This document shows positions 9,234-16,188 of a DNA stretch of 64,000 nucleotides, piece by piece. Below the pieces are notes generated by a model. The model saw nothing but the letters and a program-made list of their open reading frames with translations, was not told where the DNA came from and did not search any database. Within the stretch, counting starts at the first letter, position 1. Each line of letters begins with the position of its first letter. This stretch comes from Gemmatimonas aurantiaca (GTDB lineage Bacteria; Gemmatimonadota; Gemmatimonadetes; Gemmatimonadales; Gemmatimonadaceae), in contig NZ_JBBCJO010000012.1 of assembly GCF_037190085.1 (NCBI RefSeq), positions 186,001 through 250,000 on the forward strand. Reading direction: 5' to 3'. The position numbers and the translations under genes were made by a program.

Positions 9234-10577
9234 ATGTATGTTCTGGTCGTCGATGACGAGCCCGCGTTGCGCGAGGTGCTGTCCCAGCGCCTGACGGGCT
9301 GGGGATATCGGGTCGCCACCGCCGCTGATGCGCGGGAGGCTGAAGCGCTGCTCGAGCATGCGGAGCCCGATCTCGTGCTCAGTGACGTGGTCCTGCCCGG
9401 ACTGTCGGGGCTGGATCTGCTGCGCCGGTTCAAGGCGCGCAACAACGCCCTGCCGGTGGTGCTCATCACCGCGCACGGCAATGTCGATGCCGCCGTGGAA
9501 GCCATGAAAGCAGGTGCCACCGATTTCCTCACCAAACCGATCGACCCCGCCACGCTGCGGGCGGTCCTCGAATCCGTGAGCGCCGATCATCGTGAACGTG
9601 AAGCGGCTCACTCACTGGACACGATGCTGCAGGAGCCCACGCTCGGAGGGCTGCTCGGCGGCAGCCGGGGCATGCGTGACGTACGCGCGCAACTGGCCCT
9701 CGTGGCTTCGAGTGACGCGGCGGTGCTCATCACCGGCGAGAGCGGCACGGGCAAGGAAGTGGCCGCCCGCACCATTCACGAACTCGGTGTCCGCGCGAGC
9801 CAACCGTTCGTGGCGGTCAACGCCGCCGCCATTCCCGAAGGACTCATGGAGTCCGAGATCTTCGGCCATGAACGCGGGGCGTTCACCGGGGCCGTGAGCA
9901 CCCGCGCGGGTTGTTTCGAACTCGCGAACCTGGGTACCCTGCTGCTCGACGAGCTGGCCGAGATGCCCATCGCACTGCAACCCAAATTGCTGCGCATTCT
10001 CGAAGATGGACGGGTCCGTCGACTGGGCGCCTCACGCGAAACGACATTCGATGTCCGCGTCATCGCTGCCACGAACCGCGATCCGATGCTCGCCGTGCAG
10101 GACGGTCAGCTCCGCTCCGATCTCATGTACCGGCTCAACGTGTTCAGCATCACGTTGCCGCCGCTCCGAGACCGGATCGAGGACATTCCCCTGCTGGCCC
10201 GGCATTTCATCCATCTCTTCAATGGGAAACACGCCGCCCAGGTGAGCGCCATCCGCGACATGGCGATGGATCGTCTGCAACAGTGGCACTGGCCGGGCAA
10301 TGTGCGGGAGCTGCGCAATGTGATCGAGCGGTCGGTGGTCATTGCCCGGCAGGGCTGGATCGACCTCTCCCATCTGCCGCCCTACATCACCTCGGCCCGA
10401 TCGACTGGCCGGACGCTCGAATTGCCGGCCCACACCACGCTGGCCGAAGCCGAACGCCTGCTGATCCGCACCACACTCGAACGCACGGGCAACAACAAGG
10501 CGGAAGCCGCCCGTCAGTTGGGACTGGATGTCAAGACCGTCCGGAACAAACTGCGCAGCTGGTCCCGCGAGGAGTGA
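9234..10577 (+). CDS. Sigma-54-dependent response regulator (NtrC/GlrR family)
   Basis: This 447-residue regulator should activate sigma-54 RNA polymerase when phosphorylated. The receiver domain (1-120) has acidic pocket residues D7/D8 and the phosphoryl acceptor D51 in LVLSDVVLPG. The AAA+ domain (about 140-370) has Walker A GESGTGKE, the sigma-54 contact loop GAFTGA, and the arginine-finger region. A Fis-type helix-turn-helix ends the protein (NNKAEAARQLGLDVKTVRNK). The sensor kinase begins 7 bases downstream and a lipoprotein follows. Kinase, regulator and QseG-type lipoprotein are also grouped in the enterobacterial glrK-qseG-glrR locus, though in another order. I saw no obvious -24/-12 promoter nearby, so the targets are unknown. 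Confidence 0.92.
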   Translation: MYVLVVDDEPALREVLSQRLTGWGYRVATAADAREAEALLEHAEPDLVLSDVVLPGLSGLDLLRRFKARNNALPVVLITAHGNVDAAVEAMKAGATDFLTKPIDPATLRAVLESVSADHREREAAHSLDTMLQEPTLGGLLGGSRGMRDVRAQLALVASSDAAVLITGESGTGKEVAARTIHELGVRASQPFVAVNAAAIPEGLMESEIFGHERGAFTGAVSTRAGCFELANLGTLLLDELAEMPIALQPKLLRILEDGRVRRLGASRETTFDVRVIAATNRDPMLAVQDGQLRSDLMYRLNVFSITLPPLRDRIEDIPLLARHFIHLFNGKHAAQVSAIRDMAMDRLQQWHWPGNVRELRNVIERSVVIARQGWIDLSHLPPYITSARSTGRTLELPAHTTLAEAERLLIRTTLERTGNNKAEAARQLGLDVKTVRNKLRSWSREE

Positions 10578-10584
10578 CCCCATC

Positions 10585-12048
10585 ATGACCGTCGCACGTC
10601 GACTCTGGGTGGTCCTGGGGTGCAACGCGCTGCTGCTGGGCGCGGTGGAGTTGTACCATCTGCGTGCGCTGCATCGTGTGGTCCGGACCACCGAGCAACT
10701 CACCGATGTCTCGGCGCGTGTCGTGTTGTCGCAGGCGCGTCAGAGCGAGCGTGTCGCCTCGCTGGATGAAACGCTGGCCAAGTACGTCATCACGCGGGAT
10801 CGGGGGTATCTGGACAAATCCACGACGTTGCGCATCGAGTTCGCCGAAGAACTCGCGCGCATGCACACGTTGCCCATGCACGCCGACGAACGTCGCGCAC
10901 TCGCCGACGTGGAGCGTGCATGGACCCACGTGGACGAGACCGCGGCCCGGTATGAAAGAGGCACGCCGCGGGCGACGATGAACGGCAGCCCGGGTGCCCT
11001 GCGCGCGGCGTTCGATACGTTGCGTGTGGCGATCGATGCCCTGGGAGATGCCTCGCAGGCCACGATGCGGGGTGGCCTTGCCGCCACCATGGTGGAGGTC
11101 GACACGATGGAACAGGTGTCCTGGATCGTGGCCGGTGCGGCGCTGCTCTTCGCGCTGATCTCGGGGTTGCTGCTGCGACGATCGATCACCAAGCCGCTCC
11201 GGGCGCTCAGTACCGGCACCCGGTCCGTGGCCCGCGGTCAGTTCGATCATCGGCTGCAGACGACGTGGAGTGACGAGTTCCGCCAGGTGGCCACGGCGTT
11301 CAATGCCATGACGGCACGGCTGGGGGAACTGGACCGCATGAAGCAGGAGTTCGTGACCAATGTGTCGCATGATCTCAAATCACCACTGGCCTCCCTGCGC
11401 GAGACCAATTCGCTCCTGCTCGACGAAGTGCCCGGTCCATTGCGGGAGTCGCAGCGCCGCGTCCTGCTGCTGCAGCGGGAGAGCGCCGACCGACTCGGCG
11501 TGATGATCGTCAAGCTGCTCGAGCTGTCCCGGATGGAAGCAGGTCTTTCGCTGCGCTTCGAGCCCATCGGCGTACGGTCGTTCCTGCACAATGCGGTCAG
11601 GCACGCGCAGGTCTCCGGACGGGAGCGGGGCGTGCAGGTCCGCCTGGCCGACGATATCGCCGAAGCACTGGAAGTCCGGGCCGATGCCGATCGTCTCCGG
11701 CAACTGATCGACAATCTGCTGGAGAATGCCGTGAAATTCTCGCCCCGGGGAGAAACCGTGGACGTGGATGCGACCATCGAGCGCGATCGTCTGCTGCTCT
11801 CGGTGGCCGACCGGGGCCCCGGTGTCGATCGCGACGACGCGGAACGCATCTTCGAGCGCTTCCATCAGACCTCGGTCGGACGCGCGGTGAGCGGCCGGGG
11901 CGCGGGCCTCGGCCTCACCATCTGCCGCGAAGTCGTTCAGGCACATCGCGGACGCATTGCCGTGGTACCACGTGAAGGCGGTGGCAGCGTCTTCATGGTG
12001 GAACTCCCGGGTGCCCGGCTTCCGGCGACACGGGAGGCGGCCGCATGA
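10585..12048 (+). CDS. Membrane sensor histidine kinase (GlrK/QseE-like)
   Basis: This 487-residue kinase should phosphorylate the regulator encoded just upstream. I start at ATG 10585, 7 bases after the regulator stop; the longer frame would run back into that gene. Membrane helices lie at about 7-25 and 175-195 and enclose a mostly helical sensor region of about 150 residues. A HAMP linker follows, then HisKA with the acceptor histidine in TNVSHDLKSPLASLRE, and an HATPase domain with N box NLLENAVKFSPRG, DRGPGVDRDD and GRGAGLGLTICREV. The stop overlaps the start of the lipoprotein gene by 4 bases (ATGA), implying translational coupling. Confidence 0.93.
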   Translation: MTVARRLWVVLGCNALLLGAVELYHLRALHRVVRTTEQLTDVSARVVLSQARQSERVASLDETLAKYVITRDRGYLDKSTTLRIEFAEELARMHTLPMHADERRALADVERAWTHVDETAARYERGTPRATMNGSPGALRAAFDTLRVAIDALGDASQATMRGGLAATMVEVDTMEQVSWIVAGAALLFALISGLLLRRSITKPLRALSTGTRSVARGQFDHRLQTTWSDEFRQVATAFNAMTARLGELDRMKQEFVTNVSHDLKSPLASLRETNSLLLDEVPGPLRESQRRVLLLQRESADRLGVMIVKLLELSRMEAGLSLRFEPIGVRSFLHNAVRHAQVSGRERGVQVRLADDIAEALEVRADADRLRQLIDNLLENAVKFSPRGETVDVDATIERDRLLLSVADRGPGVDRDDAERIFERFHQTSVGRAVSGRGAGLGLTICREVVQAHRGRIAVVPREGGGSVFMVELPGARLPATREAAA

Positions 12049-12638
12049 GATTCATTGCTCCTGCCGCGCGCTGGACGATCGTCGTCGTACTGTGCGGTGC
12101 GATCGCCGCCTGTGCCCACAGCGCGTTCGAACGACAATTGCGGGCCGGCCGCTGGGAGGAGGCCGCGACGATATTCCGCAACGATTCGCTGTTGCTGCGG
12201 GATGTCGGGGCCATTCGTCGCGTGGCCCGTATTCATGCGATGCCGGACAGCAGTACCTGGGATCCCCAGCGCGCGCTCGAACTGCTGCGCGCATCGCGCA
12301 CGTATTTTCAAACACGCACGGTGCCCGAGGGCGACGTGCGGTTGGAGCGTCTTCTGCAACTCATCGTGAGTGAACGCCGCACCCATGAGGCAGAGCACCT
12401 CCGTCTCCGGGATTCACTCGACGATCAGCGCATGGAGATGGAGCGGCTGCAGCGCGACAGCGAACAGCTGCGCACCGTGAGCGCGACAAACGAAGCGGAA
12501 CGGGTGCTGCTGCAGCGTCTGGTGACACGCCTGGAGTCCGACCTTCGCGACCGGGAGAATCAACTGGGCACGTTGCGTTCGGAGCTCGAGCGCCTCAAAG
12601 CCATCGATCTTTCCCGTCCCGCGAGACCGCCGGAATAG
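12045..12638 (+). CDS. Coiled-coil lipoprotein, possible QseG-like partner
   Basis: This 197-residue protein has a short signal peptide ending in a lipobox-like GAIAAC (cysteine at about residue 23), so it is probably a lipoprotein. Residues about 30-100 are helical with repeat-like character. About 105-190 is a charged coiled coil (RDSLDDQRMEMERLQRDSEQ). It overlaps the kinase stop by 4 bases. In enterobacteria, QseG is an outer-membrane lipoprotein that interacts with the QseE/GlrK kinase; the position and the helical lipoprotein design match, but I see no clear sequence identity. A role in signal input is therefore an inference. Confidence 0.7.
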   Translation: MRFIAPAARWTIVVVLCGAIAACAHSAFERQLRAGRWEEAATIFRNDSLLLRDVGAIRRVARIHAMPDSSTWDPQRALELLRASRTYFQTRTVPEGDVRLERLLQLIVSERRTHEAEHLRLRDSLDDQRMEMERLQRDSEQLRTVSATNEAERVLLQRLVTRLESDLRDRENQLGTLRSELERLKAIDLSRPARPPE

Positions 12639-12650
12639 CGGACACGAAAG

Positions 12651-12690
12651 ACGTGGCGCCAATTCCCATCGAGCGGAAACGACGCCACGT
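12651..12690 (+). terminator. Weak hairpin after the lipoprotein gene
   Basis: ACGTGGCG and CGCCACGT form an 8-base stem with a 24-base loop, 12 bases after the lipoprotein stop and between convergent genes. There is no T tract, so intrinsic termination is uncertain. Confidence 0.3.
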
Positions 12691-12710
12691 TCGACTCGTG
12701 GCCACCTGGC

Positions 12711-13088
12711 TTATTCGGCCGTGGCGACCTTCACTTCACCCGTGCACACGGTCGTGCCCGCAGTGAGGGTCAGTGCCCACGCCCCCGCGGTCGCCGCGCT
12801 CGCATCGACTTTGAGGGTGACACTCATGTCCGAGTCCCTGGTGACACTGATGACGCGCAGATTGCTTTCCCGTGCCACGTTCGCGACGACAGTGGAATCC
12901 GTCAGTGCTTCCGAAACCGTCACGCGCACATCCTGTTCCCCCGTGCGCACGGCCACCTGCTGAGCAGGCGTTGCGGTGCACGCATCCCATGATACGACGG
13001 GCGCGGATTTGGCACTCAACGCGTTGCCCGCAAACAGCACCGCCGCCATCGAGACACTGGCGAGTCCGGCAGAAAGTCCCTTGTGCAT
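12711..13088 (-). CDS. Small exported protein of unknown function
   Basis: I do not recognise a family. The 125-residue protein begins at ATG 13088, preceded by GGAGG at good spacing; the longer frame upstream covers the structured leader and is probably untranslated. Residues 1-26 form a signal peptide (ending near NALSAKSA). The mature part is beta-rich, with two cysteines (DACTATP and TTVCTGE) that could form a disulfide. It reads like a single Ig-like or similar beta sandwich of about 95 residues. It is monocistronic, with its own unusual leader. It could be a periplasmic or secreted structural protein, but nothing in the sequence fixes the role. Confidence 0.65.
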   Translation of the reverse strand: MHKGLSAGLASVSMAAVLFAGNALSAKSAPVVSWDACTATPAQQVAVRTGEQDVRVTVSEALTDSTVVANVARESNLRVISVTRDSDMSVTLKVDASAATAGAWALTLTAGTTVCTGEVKVATAE

Positions 13089-13200
13089 ATAGCCTCCGGC
13101 TACAAAAGAATTGGCGTGTTGTGATGGGGGAAACCGATCGGTCTCTCCATTCCCCGTTCGTGTAGGGCAACCCCCATGCCAATTCACAATGACGTCGTAA
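13089..13200 (-). promoter_or_regulatory. Structured 5' leader of the small exported protein gene
   Basis: The RNA read on the minus strand can fold extensively. CCCCCAT with adjacent GCCAATTC (13171-13185) pairs with ATGGGGG (13124-13130) and GAATTGGC (13108-13115), leaving an 8-base bulge. A 10-base palindrome ACCGATCGGT (13133-13142) lies inside. Next to the start, TAGCC-GGA-GGCTA (13090-13102) would fold the GGAGG ribosome site into a small hairpin. This suggests control at the RNA level, but I cannot match it to a known riboswitch. Confidence 0.45.
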
Positions 13201-13256
13201 GACATTGTCGTTCAGGACGTTGGTGAATCTCATCCCTGGTGCGACACCAGCAGGAA

Positions 13257-13290
13257 ATCAGGGAATCAGGGAATTTTTCCCGGCCCTGAT
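13257..13290 (-). terminator. Possible terminator hairpin downstream of the DUF58 gene
   Basis: ATCAGGG (13257) can pair with CCCTGAT (13284-13290), and GGGAA with TTCCC inside it. The left arm is an exact 8-base tandem duplication (ATCAGGGA twice). It lies 66 bases after the DUF58 stop. Termination is plausible but not certain. Confidence 0.35.
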
Positions 13291-13355
13291 CTCGCGCCGA
13301 ACATATTCCTGCATCCGGGCGGAGATCAGGATCTCATGCCCGTCGTGCAGTGATT

Positions 13356-14264
13356 TCACACCAGTGCGCCCCGCCCATTCACACCCACCAGATGCCGCAA
13401 CGGACGCCCGAACGGCTCGTCGGTGAAGGCCATCGCATAGCGGGCACCGGCACGGCCCAGGGCGGCGCGCCAGTCGGCCAACGCCTCCTGCACCGTGGTC
13501 TGATAGGTCGTGCGCACATCACCCGGTGACGCGGGCACCTCGGCCCGCGACTCCGGATCGCGATACCTGGCTTCACCGGCCTCGAGAAAATCGCGTTCGG
13601 CCGGATCCATCACATGCAGTACCAGCACCTCGTGGCCGCGCGCGCGCAGGGTGCGGGCGGCGTCGGCCACCGGTTCCGGATCGGTGAGCAGATCGGACAG
13701 CAGCACCACGAACCCCGGGCGCCGCACCAGCTTGCCGGCTTGCAGCAGCGCCGACGCCACCTGCGACTCCGAGCCGCCACCCGGTTCACTGAACGCGGCC
13801 ACGAGTCGACGCCATTGCGTCCGGTGCGAGCGCGGCGGCACCACGTCCCGCAACTCGGCGTCGAAACGAATCAGGCCCACGGCATCCCGCTGACGCAGCA
13901 GCAGCAACGCCATGGCCGACGCCAGCCGTTCGGCGTACGCCAGCTTGGTCAGCCGCGCCGGATCGCCCGTCCATTGCATGGAGGCGCTCACGTCGAGCAC
14001 CAGCATGGCCCGGGCGTTCGTCTCCTCCTCGAACTGCTTCACCACCCAGCGGTCGGCCCGGCCGGCGATACGCCAGTCGAGATACCGCAGATCGTCGCCC
14101 GGCATGTAGGGGCGATGTTCGGCGAACTCCACCGAAAACCCCTTGCGCGGCGACCGGTGCAGCCCGGTGATGAACCCGTCCACCACCCAGCGGGCCACGA
14201 GTTCGAGATGACCCAGGGCCGCCAGGACGGCAGGATCGAGTTGGTCGGCGCGGGGCTGTGTCAT
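13356..14264 (-). CDS. DUF58 domain protein with VWA-like fold
   Basis: This 302-residue protein is the DUF58 type that usually sits beside MoxR AAA+ ATPases and BatA-like membrane proteins. Diagnostic parts are GFSVEFAEHRPYMPGDDLRY followed by LDWR near residue 45-65, and the VWA-like metal motif LVLDVSASM (DxSxS) at about 95. No membrane helix is seen, so it is cytoplasmic. I start it at ATG 14264, since the upstream extension enters the divergent promoter region. A TATCCT hexamer ends 6 bases before this ATG and no ribosome site is visible, which suggests a leaderless transcript. The exact function of the family is not established. Confidence 0.82.
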   Translation of the reverse strand: MTQPRADQLDPAVLAALGHLELVARWVVDGFITGLHRSPRKGFSVEFAEHRPYMPGDDLRYLDWRIAGRADRWVVKQFEEETNARAMLVLDVSASMQWTGDPARLTKLAYAERLASAMALLLLRQRDAVGLIRFDAELRDVVPPRSHRTQWRRLVAAFSEPGGGSESQVASALLQAGKLVRRPGFVVLLSDLLTDPEPVADAARTLRARGHEVLVLHVMDPAERDFLEAGEARYRDPESRAEVPASPGDVRTTYQTTVQEALADWRAALGRAGARYAMAFTDEPFGRPLRHLVGVNGRGALV

Positions 14265-14270
14265 GATCGA

Positions 14271-14276
14271 AGGATA
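14271..14276 (-). promoter_or_regulatory. Candidate -10 element of the DUF58 gene (leaderless)
   Basis: TATCCT on the minus strand ends 6 bases before the ATG at 14264. The spacing predicts a transcript starting at or next to the start codon. No convincing -35 is visible. Confidence 0.35.
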
Positions 14277-14357
14277 CGCGGGGGGCACCCGTTTTGTGGG
14301 AGCCTTCAGGGCTCGTCCCCACGTCCATGTGACGAACGGCGTATCGATGAGGTCCAA

Positions 14358-14389
14358 TTGACAGATAAGCCCAAGGTCGTACATTGGGC
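14358..14389 (+). promoter_or_regulatory. Sigma-70-type promoter overlapped by an inverted repeat
   Basis: TTGACA (14358-14363), 16 bases, then TACATT (14380-14385) form a good promoter for the gene starting at 14448. GCCCAA (14369-14374) and TTGGGC (14384-14389) are a perfect inverted repeat spaced by 9 bases that covers the spacer and -10 element, as a repressor operator would. Confidence 0.55.
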
Positions 14390-14447
14390 CCACCGTCGCG
14401 TAACGGGTCGTCCACGCAACACTCCCCGCCGGTCTGCGGAGGCACGA

Positions 14448-16004
14448 ATGCGTATTCCCCTGGGTATCCCGCCACTGCATCCACCACGGAAGGCCGGCAC
14501 CATTGCCCTGGCCGCTCTGCTGGTCGCGCTGCCCGCCAACACGAAGGCGCAGCAGCCCCCCGTCATTCCGGCGGTTCACAAGGAAGCACTCCAACCGGCC
14601 GTACGGATCAATGGCGTGCAGACGGTGCGCTCCCTGGCCGAATGGCCCGGTGTCTCGATCACGGCCAACCGGGAGTCCCATGTCGTGATGTTCGCGGTGA
14701 CCCGCGGTCGTCATGATATTCCGCTGCAGGTGCTGTCCCCACGGCGACCACGGCTCGACACCCGCGTGCGTGAGGGCCGCACCGTCCAGGCGCGCCCGCT
14801 GGGGCGTCGCGAGATGTTGCATCTCGTGAACTTCGGTGAAGCACCGCTGGTGGTGGCATTTGCGTCGACGGTGAAGCCCGATCTCGACCAATTCCAGTTC
14901 GGCCCCGAATGGGCGGATGATCTTCTGCTGGACACGTTGGTCTCCAGCCAGGAGGAACTGCTGGAAGTGCTTGGCCGAACGGTTTTCGGACCGGACGCCG
15001 AGTTCAGCGTGGCCGTGGCGACGGCCCCCAATCCCACGCCACTGAGCCGCTACGCCGAGTCGTGGTACTTCGACAACATGTGCGCGGGCTATTCCAGCTA
15101 CTACGGACGACGTTCGGCACTCGGCTGGTTCGGCGGCGTGATGATCAACGACTTCATGTTGGCGCGTGAGCCGGGATGGGCATTCCAGGGCTACGGTTCA
15201 TTCCTGTCGTCGCTGGGCGCCTTCTCCATGTTCCCGGGTGGGCTGTTCTCGATGGTGGCGCCGGTGACCATGGGCACCCAGTTCTGCCGGGACTATCGCA
15301 TTGCCTGGGCGCCGATCATCGCCCCGGTGATCCCTCCGCCCCGGATACCGTCCGATTCCGTGACCGTGCCGTCCGATTCGGGGAATGGAACACCGGGAAC
15401 CCCCGGAGCGTCGGGGGCCGGGGCTCGCCATGCCCAGCAGATGCGCGGGCTCCGGGCGGAACGCTCGGAGAACCCGGCCGGCCGCTTCGAGGCCTCTGCC
15501 TGGCGTCGTGGAGAGACGGGCAGCAACAAGCGATTCCCTGCCGTGATGGCGGAGGAGCGTCCGTGGAACGTCACGCGGGCCCTGCCATCACAATGGACAG
15601 GGACATCGGCCAATGCGACCGCGCGCGAAAGAGCGTGGCAGCAGAACGCCGACCGTAGCGTGGATCATCGGACCGATCGAAACACCGACCGAAACACCGA
15701 TCGGGTCTACGATCGGTCTGATCGCGATCGTTCGTTCGACCGCAACGGCAGATCGCGCTTCCCGTCGGCAGCACATGGAGAGCCCCGCGCGGCCTCGCCC
15801 ACCCGGGGCCGTGAGTTTCCCAATCGTGGTACTCCCGAGACGACCAGAACCGAGGGCTGGGAGAGTGGCCGTCGGGAAGCGCCGCCTCAACGGGCCGAGC
15901 CCGCACCACCACCGGCCCGGGCCGACGGAGCGATCATCCCACCCTCGCCGGCGGGGCAATCCACAGGTCAACCTGGGGGCCAACCGGATTCACGGCAGAA
16001 CTGA
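14448..16004 (+). CDS. Exported protein of unknown function with Arg/Asp-rich C-terminal tail
   Basis: I do not recognise a family. The start at ATG 14448 is supported by GGAGG seven bases upstream and by a signal peptide ending near NTKAQQ (about residue 35). The 518-residue protein has a folded part from about 40 to 300 that includes an aromatic, Gly-rich stretch (NMCAGYSSYYGRRSALGWFG) with some amphipathic segments. From about 300 the sequence becomes disordered and Pro/Arg-rich, with a short repetitive patch of TDRN/DRS units at about 405-425. It is monocistronic, has its own promoter, and is divergent from the DUF58 gene. Localisation to the periplasm or cell surface is likely; the function is unknown. 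Confidence 0.7.
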   Translation: MRIPLGIPPLHPPRKAGTIALAALLVALPANTKAQQPPVIPAVHKEALQPAVRINGVQTVRSLAEWPGVSITANRESHVVMFAVTRGRHDIPLQVLSPRRPRLDTRVREGRTVQARPLGRREMLHLVNFGEAPLVVAFASTVKPDLDQFQFGPEWADDLLLDTLVSSQEELLEVLGRTVFGPDAEFSVAVATAPNPTPLSRYAESWYFDNMCAGYSSYYGRRSALGWFGGVMINDFMLAREPGWAFQGYGSFLSSLGAFSMFPGGLFSMVAPVTMGTQFCRDYRIAWAPIIAPVIPPPRIPSDSVTVPSDSGNGTPGTPGASGAGARHAQQMRGLRAERSENPAGRFEASAWRRGETGSNKRFPAVMAEERPWNVTRALPSQWTGTSANATARERAWQQNADRSVDHRTDRNTDRNTDRVYDRSDRDRSFDRNGRSRFPSAAHGEPRAASPTRGREFPNRGTPETTRTEGWESGRREAPPQRAEPAPPPARADGAIIPPSPAGQSTGQPGGQPDSRQN

Positions 16005-16135
16005 CCGCACTCTGCCTCCCATCCGCCTCCACCGTGTACCGGCGGGGGCGGTTTCACGCCCGGCATCGTGGGCGGCCCGAGCGCCCCGCGGCGCCGGGAC
16101 CGTATCCGAACCCGTGCATTACCGGTCGGCAACGG

Positions 16136-16180
16136 GGGCTGATTAGCTTTCAGGGCTATTCATCTGTTCCCTATCAGCCC
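16136..16180 (+). promoter_or_regulatory. lepA leader: TANNTTTCNGG motif inside an inverted repeat
   Basis: TAGCTTTCAGG (16144-16154) matches the motif found before several other genes here and probably contains the -10 hexamer. It lies inside an 8-base perfect inverted repeat, GGGCTGAT (16136-16143) and ATCAGCCC (16173-16180). The start codon is 9 bases beyond the right arm. Confidence 0.4.
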
Positions 16181-16188
16181 GGCCTCCG

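Noticed and set aside
13005..13030. Sigma-54 promoter (TGGCAC followed by TTGC)
   Set aside because: The spacing between the two elements is 8 bases rather than the needed 5, and it lies inside the small exported protein gene.
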